64,000 nt of DNA from Chromobacterium sp. ATCC 53434 (GTDB taxonomy: Bacteria; Pseudomonadota; Gammaproteobacteria; Burkholderiales; Chromobacteriaceae). The stretch spans positions 3,658,001-3,722,000 of the forward strand of contig NZ_CP025429.1 in the NCBI RefSeq assembly GCF_002848345.1, given 5' to 3'. Every line of letters starts with the position of its first letter. The stretch's first letter is position 1. Of this stretch, positions 8,971 through 16,381 are shown piece by piece. The notes beneath the pieces are model-generated. The model was not told where the DNA came from and did not search any database. It saw only the letters and a list, made by a program, of their open reading frames with translations. A program made the position numbers and the translations under genes.

Positions 8971-10017
8971 ATGAGTACGGTAACAGCGACTGCTCCAAGC
9001 TATGAAATCGATAATGGCGTACGCCACCTGATAACGCCGCAAAACCTGAACGAACTTGGTCTCACCTGGGATGCGCTGCAGACTTTCCTCGCGGCCGACG
9101 GCCTGAAAGTCGATGGTCAATCGCCGGATGGAATATCGATCAACGAATCCATCTTCGGCAACTATTCCGGCCCAAGCGCATCCACCCTGGGCTGGATGGC
9201 CTATCTGAATGTCGGCGAACCGCTGATCGAAGAACGATCAAACATCATTCAACCTCCCGCAGACGTGCTGTCCACGCGTGTTTATGTAAACCGGTCGGGA
9301 GAGGCCCGCTCGTTCGACGAGTCGGTCGAATTCTCCATTTCCAATACGATCAGCTGGTCTCTAGAAGGAACGGCTCAACTGACATTCGGCGGCAGCGCCA
9401 GCGCGGCCTTGACCGTGAAGCTGCAGCAAAGCCTGGAAAGCAGTCTTGCCAATACGACGTCAAACACGCATATCGAGCACAATCACCCGGAAGAGGAGGG
9501 CACCGAAGATCAAAGCAAAACCGCGCAAACGGTGACGACCACAACGACCAACACCGGAACGGGCTCCGCCACGGGCACCGCGGAGGTGTTCGCTCAGTTG
9601 ATGCTGGGCATCACCGGTTCGGCCAGCGGATCGCTGACAACGTCATGGACATCCAGCTCCTCTCTGTCAGGCCTTATCGTCCCGGGCCGCGTGGAAACGA
9701 TGGTCACGCAGCGGCGCCAGGTCAGGCAGTTCATCTACGAACTGCCAATAGACGTGGCGGGGTATGTCGCCCTGCACTATCCCAATCCGGTGCCCGTCAC
9801 CGATGTCCCCCCGCAAAGCCCGACACCGGAGACGAGCAATGTGATCGCGCACAATCTCGCCGCCCTCGGCAATCTGCTGCCGGCCGGCCAGCCCTATCGG
9901 TCGCTGGGCATCGTGGAAACGGTATCAGCGCTTAATGTGGAACACTCCGTCTTTGCGACCGAGCCACTATATCCCGTGCCCGACGGGCTCAACATCGCGC
10001 GGCCGCATTACCTGTAA
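8971..10017 (+). CDS. Putative aerolysin/ETX-MTX2-like beta-pore-forming protein, copy 1
   Basis: A 348-residue protein with no Cys and no signal peptide. Start: ATG at 8971 with GGAGG 8 nt upstream. The N-terminal 100 residues look like a compact recognition domain (repeated NG/NYSG, Trp-rich). From about 110 to 235 it is rich in Ser, Thr and Gly with alternating polar/apolar residues (VEFSISNTISWSLEGTAQL; QTVTTTTTNTGTGSATGT; ASGSLTTSWTSSSSLSG). These runs resemble the stem and insertion strands of aerolysin-fold toxins, followed by a VETMVTQRRQVRQFIYELP strand like the P-x-V strand of ETX/MTX2 proteins. The C-terminus (PHYL) is conserved between copies. Function is inferred from pattern only; I do not recognise a named family member. 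The partner gene follows after 27 nt. Confidence 0.8.
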   Translation: MSTVTATAPSYEIDNGVRHLITPQNLNELGLTWDALQTFLAADGLKVDGQSPDGISINESIFGNYSGPSASTLGWMAYLNVGEPLIEERSNIIQPPADVLSTRVYVNRSGEARSFDESVEFSISNTISWSLEGTAQLTFGGSASAALTVKLQQSLESSLANTTSNTHIEHNHPEEEGTEDQSKTAQTVTTTTTNTGTGSATGTAEVFAQLMLGITGSASGSLTTSWTSSSSLSGLIVPGRVETMVTQRRQVRQFIYELPIDVAGYVALHYPNPVPVTDVPPQSPTPETSNVIAHNLAALGNLLPAGQPYRSLGIVETVSALNVEHSVFATEPLYPVPDGLNIARPHYL

Positions 10018-10044
10018 GCCACATCGCAGACGAGGATGACAATC

Positions 10045-10428
10045 ATGGTCTTTGACAATATCTTCAGCACCGCGCAAACCGCTTCCCAATCAGGAACGAT
10101 CGCGGAAGCCGGCATCTCCGGCTATATCCCCAGCACGCCCGCCGAATCCATCACCGTGCCGCCGCACGATCCGTCCCAACCGTTCACGCCGGGCCCGCAG
10201 GATCCGAAAATCGTGCGAGAGACCTCACCCCAGGCCTTGCTCGTATTCAATCTGATTGGCTCGCTGACTCAAACCATGGGACAGGCCGCCGGACAACAGA
10301 ATGCGATCTTCAACGACCCGTCCACAACCTTGGATACTGCCGCGCCGATCGTGAGCCAAGGCGATCCGATCACCAGCAAGTACCCGGGCACCGTCCAGCA
10401 GCCACCCATCCCCACGCAGCCCGCCTGA
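10045..10428 (+). CDS. Pro-rich partner protein of unknown function, copy 1
   Basis: A 127-residue protein, not recognised. It has no Cys, signal peptide or membrane span. The first half is Pro/Ser/Thr-rich (SGYIPSTPAES, PPHDPSQPFTPGPQDP), then comes one amphipathic helix (SPQALLVFNLIGSLTQTMGQ) and a Pro-rich tail. Two ATGs lie 9 nt apart. The first (10036) directly abuts the GAGG ribosome site, so the second (10045, spacing 9) is the likely start; copy 2 shows the same arrangement. Its strict pairing with the pore-forming-like protein in both units suggests a second toxin component, chaperone or immunity factor. No function is claimed. Confidence 0.8.
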   Translation: MVFDNIFSTAQTASQSGTIAEAGISGYIPSTPAESITVPPHDPSQPFTPGPQDPKIVRETSPQALLVFNLIGSLTQTMGQAAGQQNAIFNDPSTTLDTAAPIVSQGDPITSKYPGTVQQPPIPTQPA

Positions 10429-10458
10429 CGGACGGGCAATGTCGACAATGATGGGCTC

Positions 10459-10485
10459 GCGCGGCTTCATCCGATGAAGCGCTGC
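10459..10485 (+). promoter_or_regulatory. Leader stem-loop upstream of the cassette gene (copy 2)
   Basis: Same place relative to the GGAGG site as copy 1. The stem is GCTTCAT with ATGAAGC around loop CCG. Against copy 1, the core pair C-G has become T-A by matching changes on both arms, and two pairs are added next to the loop. This is evidence that the fold is maintained. Confidence 0.5.
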
Positions 10486-10519
10486 GGAATGTGGCATCTC
10501 TCTTTGGAGGAAACTAAAG

Positions 10520-11569
10520 ATGAGTACGGTAACAGCGACTGCTCCAAGCTATGAAATCGACAATGGCGTACGCCATCTGATAACGGCGCAAAACCTGGTC
10601 GAACTCGGCCTCACCTGGGACGCGCTGCAGACTTTCCTGGCCGCCGACGGCCTGAAAGTCGACGGCCAATCACCAGATGGGATATCGATCAACGAATCCA
10701 TCTTCGGCAACTATTCCGGCCCAAACGCATCCACACTGGGCTGGATGGCCTACCTGAATGTCGGCGAGCCGCTGATCGAAGAGCGCTCCAACATCATCCA
10801 ACCGCCGGCAGACGTGCTGTCCACCCGCGTCTATGCGAATCGGTCGGGGGAAACCAGATCGTTCAAAGACGCGATCAAATTCACCGTCTCCAATACGATC
10901 AGCTGGTCTCTCGCAGGAACCGCCCAACTGACATTCGGAGGTCGCGCCAGCGCAGAGCTGGAGGAAGAGTTGCAAGCAAGCCTAGCCAGCAGTCTTGCCA
11001 ATGTGACATCGACGACGCATATCGATATCCATCACCCAAAAGGCGTAGGCCACGATGACGAGAGTCAAACCGAGCAAACGGTGACGACCACGACGACCGA
11101 AACCGGAACGGGCTCCGCCAAGGGCACCGCGGCGGAATTCGCCCAGCTGCTGCTGGGCATCACCGGTTCGGTCAGCGGATCGCTGACGACATCCTGGAGT
11201 TCGGCATCCTCGCTGTCGGGCGACATCGCGGCGGCAAACCGCGTGGAAACGATGGTTACGCAGCGACGCCAGATCAGGCAGTTCATCTACGAACTGCCCA
11301 TCGACTTCGCGGGGTATGTCGCCCTGCACTACCCCAATCCAGTGCCCGTCACCGATGCCCCCCCGCAAAGCCCGACGCCGGCGACGAGCAATGTGATCGC
11401 GCACAATCTCGCCGCCCTCGGCAATCTGCTGCCGGCCGGCCGGCCCTATCGGTCGCTGGGCATCGCCGAGACGGTGTCGGACCTCAATGTGGAACACACC
11501 GTCTTCGCGACCGAGCCGCTAGCTCCCGTGCCCGACGGACTCAACATCGCACGGCCGCATTACCTGTAA
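10520..11569 (+). CDS. Putative aerolysin/ETX-MTX2-like beta-pore-forming protein, copy 2
   Basis: A 349-residue paralogue of the protein encoded at 8971. By hand alignment there are about four substitutions in the first 108 residues and about nine in the last 112. The Ser/Thr-rich centre (110-235) differs at several dozen positions and carries a one-residue indel; for example the charged stretch ELEEELQASL replaces ALTVKLQQSL. The ends PSYEIDNGVRHLIT and NIARPHYL are kept. The ribosome site is TTTGGAGGAAAC, 8 nt before the ATG. The centre would be the membrane-inserting part if the aerolysin-like reading is right. Confidence 0.8.
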   Translation: MSTVTATAPSYEIDNGVRHLITAQNLVELGLTWDALQTFLAADGLKVDGQSPDGISINESIFGNYSGPNASTLGWMAYLNVGEPLIEERSNIIQPPADVLSTRVYANRSGETRSFKDAIKFTVSNTISWSLAGTAQLTFGGRASAELEEELQASLASSLANVTSTTHIDIHHPKGVGHDDESQTEQTVTTTTTETGTGSAKGTAAEFAQLLLGITGSVSGSLTTSWSSASSLSGDIAAANRVETMVTQRRQIRQFIYELPIDFAGYVALHYPNPVPVTDAPPQSPTPATSNVIAHNLAALGNLLPAGRPYRSLGIAETVSDLNVEHTVFATEPLAPVPDGLNIARPHYL

Positions 11570-11596
11570 GCCACATCACAGACAAGGATGACAATC

Positions 11597-11980
11597 ATGG
11601 TCTTTGACAATATCTTCAGCACCGCGCAAACCGCTTCCCAATCAGGGACGACCGCGGAAGGCGGCATCGCCGGCTATATTCCGGGCACGCCCGCCGAGTC
11701 CACCGCCGTGCCCCCGCACGACCCATCGAAACCGTACACGCCGGGCCCGCAGGATCCGAAAATCGTGCGAGAGACCTCGCCCCAGGCTCTGGACGTATTT
11801 AATTTGATCGGTGCACTGACTCAAACCATGGGGCAGGCCGCCGCGCAACAGAACACGATCTTCAACGATCCGGCCACCACCGTCGACACCGCCTCGCCGA
11901 TCATGAGCCAGGGCGATCCTATCACCAGCAAGTACCCGGGCACCGTCCAACAGCCGCCCATCCCCAAGCAGCCCACCTGA
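11597..11980 (+). CDS. Pro-rich partner protein of unknown function, copy 2
   Basis: A 127-residue paralogue of the protein at 10045, with 18 differences in 127 positions by hand alignment and no indel. Changes are spread evenly; the helix FNLIG-LTQTMGQAA-QQN and the motif QDPKIVRETSPQAL are intact. As in copy 1, the upstream in-frame ATG (11588) is too close to the AAGG ribosome site, so 11597 is preferred. Function is unknown. Confidence 0.8.
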   Translation: MVFDNIFSTAQTASQSGTTAEGGIAGYIPGTPAESTAVPPHDPSKPYTPGPQDPKIVRETSPQALDVFNLIGALTQTMGQAAAQQNTIFNDPATTVDTASPIMSQGDPITSKYPGTVQQPPIPKQPT

Positions 11981-12318
11981 CGGACGGGCTCCGCCATTGG
12001 CGGCATGGCTACGCGACATGACGCCGCAACCCGGCCGCGCGCAATCGCGCGCGACCGCATTCATTCCGCAATGCGGCTCCTCAGCCCAGAGCCCGGCAGG
12101 TACCCCGCTTCGCGTCAAAACCATCGCGTGCGAAACCCGCCCCCTCCGCCTTATGCGGATCCCACGGACCATTCGGCCGACAATAGCTTGAAGACAATCG
12201 GTTTGACGAAAAGGATGCTGGAATCGTACCCCGCGAGATGCGCCGCCCAGCCTAGGGAATCCACCCCTGCCGAAGAGGCCCTAAGCCGCCGATGCGGCGC
12301 CTTCGCGGTTCGGAAATG
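11981..12318. other. Intergenic region between the cassette and tRNA-fMet
   Basis: About 340 GC-rich bases with no credible gene. Short frames on both strands lack ribosome sites. The first six or so bases still match the end of unit 1, after which similarity stops. No terminator with a T-run for the plus-strand cassette is apparent. Confidence 0.5.
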
Positions 12319-12350
12319 CAAAAAGGCCAACTCCGAAAAGTTGGCCTATT
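12319..12350 (-). terminator. Terminator of the tRNA-fMet transcript
   Basis: On the minus strand, AGGCCAACT, a short loop, AGTTGGCCT and TTTT. It begins 11 nt beyond the tRNA 3' end. Confidence 0.9.
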
Positions 12351-12357
12351 GCTTTAT

Positions 12358-12434
<77 letters not shown>

Positions 12435-12470
12435 TCTGAATTCTTTTCTGCGTCTCGTGCAGAGAAGTGA

Positions 12471-12499
12471 ACTATACGCCAGCTAAAACTTCTCGTCAA
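12471..12499 (-). promoter_or_regulatory. Promoter of tRNA-fMet
   Basis: On the minus strand, TTGACG (12494-12499), a 17-nt spacer and TATAGT (12471-12476), ending 36 nt upstream of the tRNA 5' end. Confidence 0.85.
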
Positions 12500-12539
12500 C
12501 ACCCTGTGCAAAAAAAGCGTTGGCCGGGCCGCCAGGAGG

Positions 12540-12815
12540 CTACACATTCTTTAACAGTTGGCGACAGCAAACACATAAGCGGTCAACAAAAGACCGCTAC
12601 ATTGACAGCGTGGTCGGCAACGACGCGAAAGCGGCGCTGCAACCGCCTCCCGGATTCGATCTGCCAATCGGTTCAGGAAGCGAAACCGGCCCTGTGCATT
12701 TTGACGGGCGTTGCGCTCTGTCAGCGACTGCCAGCGCGGACAGATTTGGTAATGCCTGTTCTCCTAAGTGTTCATCACGGAACTTCGGGCCGCCTAGTGC
12801 GGCCCATTTTTTTTG
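12540..12815 (+). ncRNA. Candidate non-coding transcript ending at a strong terminator
   Basis: About 280 bases with no credible gene but with RNA-like features on the plus strand. There is a boxA-like TTCTTTAACAG near 12548-12558, a 7-bp hairpin AGCGGTC-AACAAAA-GACCGCT at 12578-12598, a second stem TCTGTC/GACAGA near 12718-12743, and a textbook terminator at 12787-12814. The flanking tRNA and VC0807 genes both point the other way, so no known gene needs that terminator. No convincing promoter was found and no known sRNA family was recognised. Confidence 0.4.
12787..12814 (+). terminator. Rho-independent terminator without an upstream gene
   Basis: GGGCCGC, loop CTAGT, GCGGCCC, A, then eight T. 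The T-run lies on the plus strand, so the terminated transcript comes from the tRNA side. Confidence 0.85.
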
Positions 12816-12889
12816 TCTTCACTCAGGCCCAGGACTGAGCTTGATGATATCCGAATTCAATAATTAATGCCAATCAGGCACCACTTTTG

Positions 12890-13513
12890 TCACATTTCCG
12901 CCGCCGCGGCCAGGCCACCCGCCAGGCGTCGGCGCAACAACCAAGTCGCCGCGCACAAGCTCCCCATCACCGCGTAGCCGACCCACGGCAGCAACAGCAG
13001 CGAGCGCTCCACCGGCCAGTGCCAGGCCAACCAGCTGCGCAACAGCATTTCCAGCACCAGCCCGCAGCCCCACAACAAGGTCATCACCCGCATGCCGCGG
13101 CGAAACAGCGGCCGCTGCCACAGTTGCTCGCAATGCTCGCGCCCATCGTCCCGCTGACGCTCCATCGTCGCGCGGGCCAGATAAAACACCAGCGGCCGCG
13201 GCAGCAGCAAGGACAACAGGAAGGCCGCGCCGAACAAGCCGCCCAACAACGACTCCCGCAACAACAGCATCCGCTCGCCGCCGCCCAGCGCCATCGCCGC
13301 CAGCGACAACACGATGCCCAGCAAGACCAGCGCGCTCAAGGCGTCGACCCGGCGCTCCCGCCACAGCTCCCAGCCGCTCCACAACAACGGCGGCAGCGCC
13401 GACAGCAACAGGCCGCCCATTTCGCCCCAATGCGGCCGCGCCCAGCGATAGCACAGCCACGGCAGCAGGAAATTGACCAACAGCTCCAGCAACAGCCTGA
13501 CTCGTTTAGGCAT
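12890..13513 (-). CDS. VC0807-family inner membrane protein
   Basis: A 207-residue polytopic membrane protein. Hydrophobic segments include LLLELLVNFLLPWLCYRW, a segment GLLLSALPPLLWSGWELW, ALSALVLLGIVLSLAAMALGG, LLGGLFGAAFLLSLLLPRPLVFYLAR and two more near the C-terminus. The overall pattern and the RRVDALS and LFRR segments match the VC0807 family of unknown function. The start is the ATG at 13511-13513; a longer frame would add non-hydrophobic residues unlike the family. The ribosome site is weak. It is likely transcribed alone. Confidence 0.7.
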   Translation of the reverse strand: MPKRVRLLLELLVNFLLPWLCYRWARPHWGEMGGLLLSALPPLLWSGWELWRERRVDALSALVLLGIVLSLAAMALGGGERMLLLRESLLGGLFGAAFLLSLLLPRPLVFYLARATMERQRDDGREHCEQLWQRPLFRRGMRVMTLLWGCGLVLEMLLRSWLAWHWPVERSLLLLPWVGYAVMGSLCAATWLLRRRLAGGLAAAAEM

Positions 13514-13569
13514 GACAAGGACATTTCTGGATAAAACCGAGAAATTGCCGCCTTTCGGCGTCGCCGTCA

Positions 13570-13629
13570 AGCACAAGCCCCGCATTTGCGGGGCTTGGTC
13601 TGGCATTCCGGCTCCGGACGGAGCCGGAG
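13570..13629. other. Two adjacent GC-rich stem-loops
   Basis: CAAGCCCCGC-ATTT-GCGGGGCTTG near 13570-13593 and CCGGCTCCG-GA-CGGAGCCGG near 13610-13629. They sit just past the stop of the small gene on the minus strand. Neither has a T-run, so they may end or stabilise the transcript rather than act as classic terminators. Confidence 0.5.
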
Positions 13630-13638
13630 AAAATGGGT

Positions 13639-13824
13639 TCAGGCCGCGGCCTGGATGAAACCATTCGCGGGATACATCGCGCTGGCCAGGCCGAGCGCGG
13701 ACTTGAAAGTCACTTCAAACATCTTGCCAACCTGGCGGATGCTGACCACTTCGTAGTGGACCACGCTGCCGCCGTCTTTATGTTCGAACACTTTGTAGCC
13801 AGGCTTCAATTGCGAGATTTTCAT
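13639..13824 (-). CDS. Small hypothetical protein, 61 residues
   Basis: MKISQLKPGYKVFEHKDGG opens a 61-residue protein with alternating beta-strand-like segments (SVVHYEVVSIRQV, KMFEVTFKSA) and the ending YPANGFIQAAA. It looks like a small all-beta fold. I do not recognise the family. The start is the ATG at 13822-13824, preceded by the good ribosome site AGGGAAG; the region just upstream is AT-rich, as expected of a promoter. A longer frame exists but lacks coding character. Hairpins follow the stop codon. Confidence that it is a gene rests on the ribosome site and codon use. Confidence 0.7.
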   Translation of the reverse strand: MKISQLKPGYKVFEHKDGGSVVHYEVVSIRQVGKMFEVTFKSALGLASAMYPANGFIQAAA

Positions 13825-14166
13825 ATCTGCTTCCCTTTTTCTTTTTTTCACTAAAAACATACACATATCTGATGTTAGTCGCCGACGTTTCCAAAAAGTT
13901 CCAGCCGGCGCGGCGACCCGGGACAATCCCTCTGCGCACTGTAGCAAGCGCTGATGACAGCACCGTGACGCCGCCCAGAGCCTGTTCAAAGTCTTTTCGC
14001 CGACAGGAAAAACGCAGTCCTCGACGACGCCCTCAAGCAGGCTCTCAATGCAAGACCCCAGCTACCAATATGGCGGCCGGGGTCCGGATAACCAAGATTC
14101 AGCAAACTACTTGGTGGTACTACCTATTTGCCATGATCTGTATCAAGCCATGGCGAGACAGGCGTG
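13825..14166. other. Intergenic region between the small gene and metG
   Basis: About 340 bases without a gene. The part next to the small gene is AT-rich and probably holds its promoter. It also contains the 69-bp inverted-repeat-bounded element at 13977-14045. No clear terminator for metG was found. Confidence 0.5.
13977..14045. repeat. 69-bp element bounded by short inverted repeats
   Basis: It starts AGAGCCTG and ends CAGGCTCT, perfect 8-bp inverted ends. The first 25 bases (AGAGCCTGTTCA, then TCTTTT and GC) resemble the string at 8353. The size and ends suggest a remnant of an insertion sequence or a very small MITE-like unit. No coding capacity and no target duplication were recognised. 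Confidence 0.4.
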
Positions 14167-16227
14167 TCAACCGACACGCATGCCCGGCTTGACGCCGGCG
14201 TCGACGTCCAGCAAGAACAAGCCTTCGCCGTCGTCCAGGCCGGACGCGCAAACTATCATGCCCTGGGAGACGCCGAAGCGCATCTTCCGTTCGGCCAGGT
14301 TGGCGACCACGATGACATGGCGACCGACCAGCTTTTCCGGCTCCTGATAGGCCTTGCGGATGCCGGAGAAGATGTTGCGGGTCTCGAAGCCCAGGTCGAC
14401 CTTGAACTGCAACAACTTGTCCGAACCTTCGACGAAGCCGCACTCCAGCACCTTGCCTACCCGCAGATCCAGCTTGGCGAAGTCGTCGATCTTGATGGTT
14501 TCGGCCAACGGCTCGTGCGCGGCGACGGCCGGCGCGTCTTGGGTAGCTTGCATATTCTGTTTGTTCGCTTCTATCAGTTTGTCGATCAGCACCGGGTCGA
14601 TGCGCTGCATCAGGTGCTGGTAGGCATTGATCTTCTTGCCCAGCAACAGGGTTTCGGCGTCGCCCCAGGCGAGCGGCGCCACGTCCAGGAAGGCTTCCAC
14701 GTCCTCGGCCAGCTTGGGCAATACCGGCTTCAGATAGATCGTCAGCAGGCGGAAGGCGTTGATCAACACGGTGCAGACATCCTGCAGCCGCGCGTCCTGG
14801 CCGTCCTGCTTGGCCAGCTCCCACGGCTTGTTGGCGTCGACGTAGCCATTGACGATGTCGGCCAGCGCCATCACATCGCGCAGCGCCTTCGCGTATTCGC
14901 GCGCCTCGTAGGCGGCGGCCAGCTCCCCGGCCGCGGCCTGCAGCTTGGCCAGAATCTCGCCGTCGGACACCTGGGCGGCCAGCACGCCGTCAAAGCGCTT
15001 GGCGATGAAGCCGGCGGAGCGGCTGGCGATGTTGATGAACTTGCCGACCAGATCCGAGTTCACCCGCGCGACGAAGTCGTTCAGGTTCAGGTCGATGTCC
15101 TCGATGCGGCCGTTCAGCTTGGCGGCGATGTAGTAGCGCATCCACTCCGGATTCAGGCCGCAATCAAGATAGCTCTTGGCCTGGATGAAGGTGCCGCGCG
15201 ACTTGGACATCTTCTGGCCGTCGACGGTCAGGAAGCCGTGGGCGAACACGCCGCTCGGCGCGCGCAGGCCGGAGTAGTTCAACATCGCCGGCCAGAACAG
15301 CGCGTGGAAATACAGGATGTCCTTGCCGATGAAGTGGTACATCTCGGTCTGGCTGTCCTTGGCGAACCACTCGTCGAAGTTCAGCTTCAGCCGCTCGCAC
15401 AGGTTCTTGAAGCTGGCCATATAGCCGATGGGCGCGTCCAGCCAGACATAGAAATACTTGCCTGGGGCGCCCGGAATCTCGAAACCGAAGTACGGCGCGT
15501 CGCGGCTGATGTCCCAATCCTGCAGGCCGCCGCCTATCCACTCGTTCATCTTGTTCAGCGACTCGGGCTGCAGGTGCGGCTGCACGGCGCCGTCGGCGCG
15601 GCGGCTGGAACCGCTGGTCCAGGCCTTCAGGAAGTCCGCGCATTCGCCGAGGCGGAAGAAGTAGTGCTCGGAGGTCTTCAGCACCGGCTTGGCGCCGGAC
15701 ACCGCCGAGTACGGGTTCTTCAGCTCGGTCGGCGCGTAGGTGGCGCCGCATACTTCGCAGTTGTCGCCGTACTGGTCCTTGGCGCTGCACTTCGGGCACT
15801 CGCCCTTGACGAAGCGGTCCGGCAGGAACATCTGCCGCTCGGGATCGAACAGCTGCTCGATGGTGCGGCAGGCGATCTTGTCGTCGGACTGCAGCGCCAG
15901 ATAGACCTGCTCGGCCAGCGCCTTGTTCTCCGGGCTGTTGGTGCTGTAGTAGTTGTCGTGGCCAATCAGGAAGCCCTGGGAATCGGCGACATGCAATTCG
16001 CGCACCTCGTTCACCAGCTGCTCGGGAGTGATGCCGCGCTTTTCGGCGGCCAGCATGATGGGCGCGCCGTGGGTGTCGTCGGCACAGACGTAATAGCATT
16101 CGTGTCCGCGCATCTTCTGGAAGCGCACCCAGATGTCGGTCTGAATCTGCTCCAGCATATGGCCCAGGTGCAGCCCCGCGTTGGCGTAAGGCAGTGCGCT
16201 GGTCACCAGAATCTTGCGTTTGGTCAT
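14167..16227 (-). CDS. metG: Methionyl-tRNA synthetase
   Basis: A 686-residue class I synthetase that charges tRNA-Met, including the initiator tRNA encoded at 12358-12434. Visible features are the HIGH-type HLGH in [13 protein letters not shown] near the N-terminus, a four-Cys zinc knuckle ([17 protein letters not shown], about 145-161), KMSKSRGTF (about 336), and a C-terminal EMAP/Trbp111-type tRNA-binding domain starting near 585 ([19 protein letters not shown]). Length is close to E. coli MetG (677). The start is the ATG at 16225-16227, with GGGGA 9 nt upstream; an ATG 9 nt earlier sits too near that site. Confidence 0.97.
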   Translation of the reverse strand: MTKRKILVTSALPYANAGLHLGHMLEQIQTDIWVRFQKMRGHECYYVCADDTHGAPIMLAAEKRGITPEQLVNEVRELHVADSQGFLIGHDNYYSTNSPENKALAEQVYLALQSDDKIACRTIEQLFDPERQMFLPDRFVKGECPKCSAKDQYGDNCEVCGATYAPTELKNPYSAVSGAKPVLKTSEHYFFRLGECADFLKAWTSGSSRRADGAVQPHLQPESLNKMNEWIGGGLQDWDISRDAPYFGFEIPGAPGKYFYVWLDAPIGYMASFKNLCERLKLNFDEWFAKDSQTEMYHFIGKDILYFHALFWPAMLNYSGLRAPSGVFAHGFLTVDGQKMSKSRGTFIQAKSYLDCGLNPEWMRYYIAAKLNGRIEDIDLNLNDFVARVNSDLVGKFINIASRSAGFIAKRFDGVLAAQVSDGEILAKLQAAAGELAAAYEAREYAKALRDVMALADIVNGYVDANKPWELAKQDGQDARLQDVCTVLINAFRLLTIYLKPVLPKLAEDVEAFLDVAPLAWGDAETLLLGKKINAYQHLMQRIDPVLIDKLIEANKQNMQATQDAPAVAAHEPLAETIKIDDFAKLDLRVGKVLECGFVEGSDKLLQFKVDLGFETRNIFSGIRKAYQEPEKLVGRHVIVVANLAERKMRFGVSQGMIVCASGLDDGEGLFLLDVDAGVKPGMRVG

Positions 16228-16323
16228 TCGGATCATTCCCCAGTCAGGCAATCTCAAGCGGTCGATTATAGAGACAGAACGGACAGGCGGCCATCGCGCC
16301 GCGCCGCCGCCATCGCCGCGCGG

Positions 16324-16363
16324 AAAAAACACAAGCCCGGAACGCGCGGCGACCGGGCTTGTG
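16324..16363 (-). terminator. Terminator of mdfA
   Basis: On the minus strand, ACAAGCCCGG, a 12-nt loop, CCGGGCTTGT, then a T-rich run. It lies 19 nt past the mdfA stop. Confidence 0.85.
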
Positions 16364-16381
16364 ACGGCGAAGACGGTGGAA

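Larger units (their letters stand above)
8912..11986 (+). repeat. Tandem direct duplication of a 1.5-kb two-gene cassette
   Basis: Unit 1 runs from about 8912 to 10434 and unit 2 from about 10459 to 11986. The similarity includes a 5' leader hairpin, the ribosome site (CTCTCTTTGGAGGAAAC), both genes, the 27-nt spacer between them and the first bases past the second stop (CTGACGGACGGG). The starts of the large genes are 1,549 nt apart. Similarity ends abruptly on both sides, so it is one duplication event rather than two independent acquisitions. Confidence 0.95.

Noticed and set aside
8461..8998. Short frames on both strands before the first cassette gene
   Set aside because: They overlap each other on opposite strands, lack ribosome sites, and one crosses the leader hairpin. 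At most they are remnants of a repeat.
12467..12838. Open frame of 123 codons beside tRNA-fMet
   Set aside because: Begins inside the tRNA promoter, has no ribosome site and poor codon use. The region looks more like a non-coding transcript.
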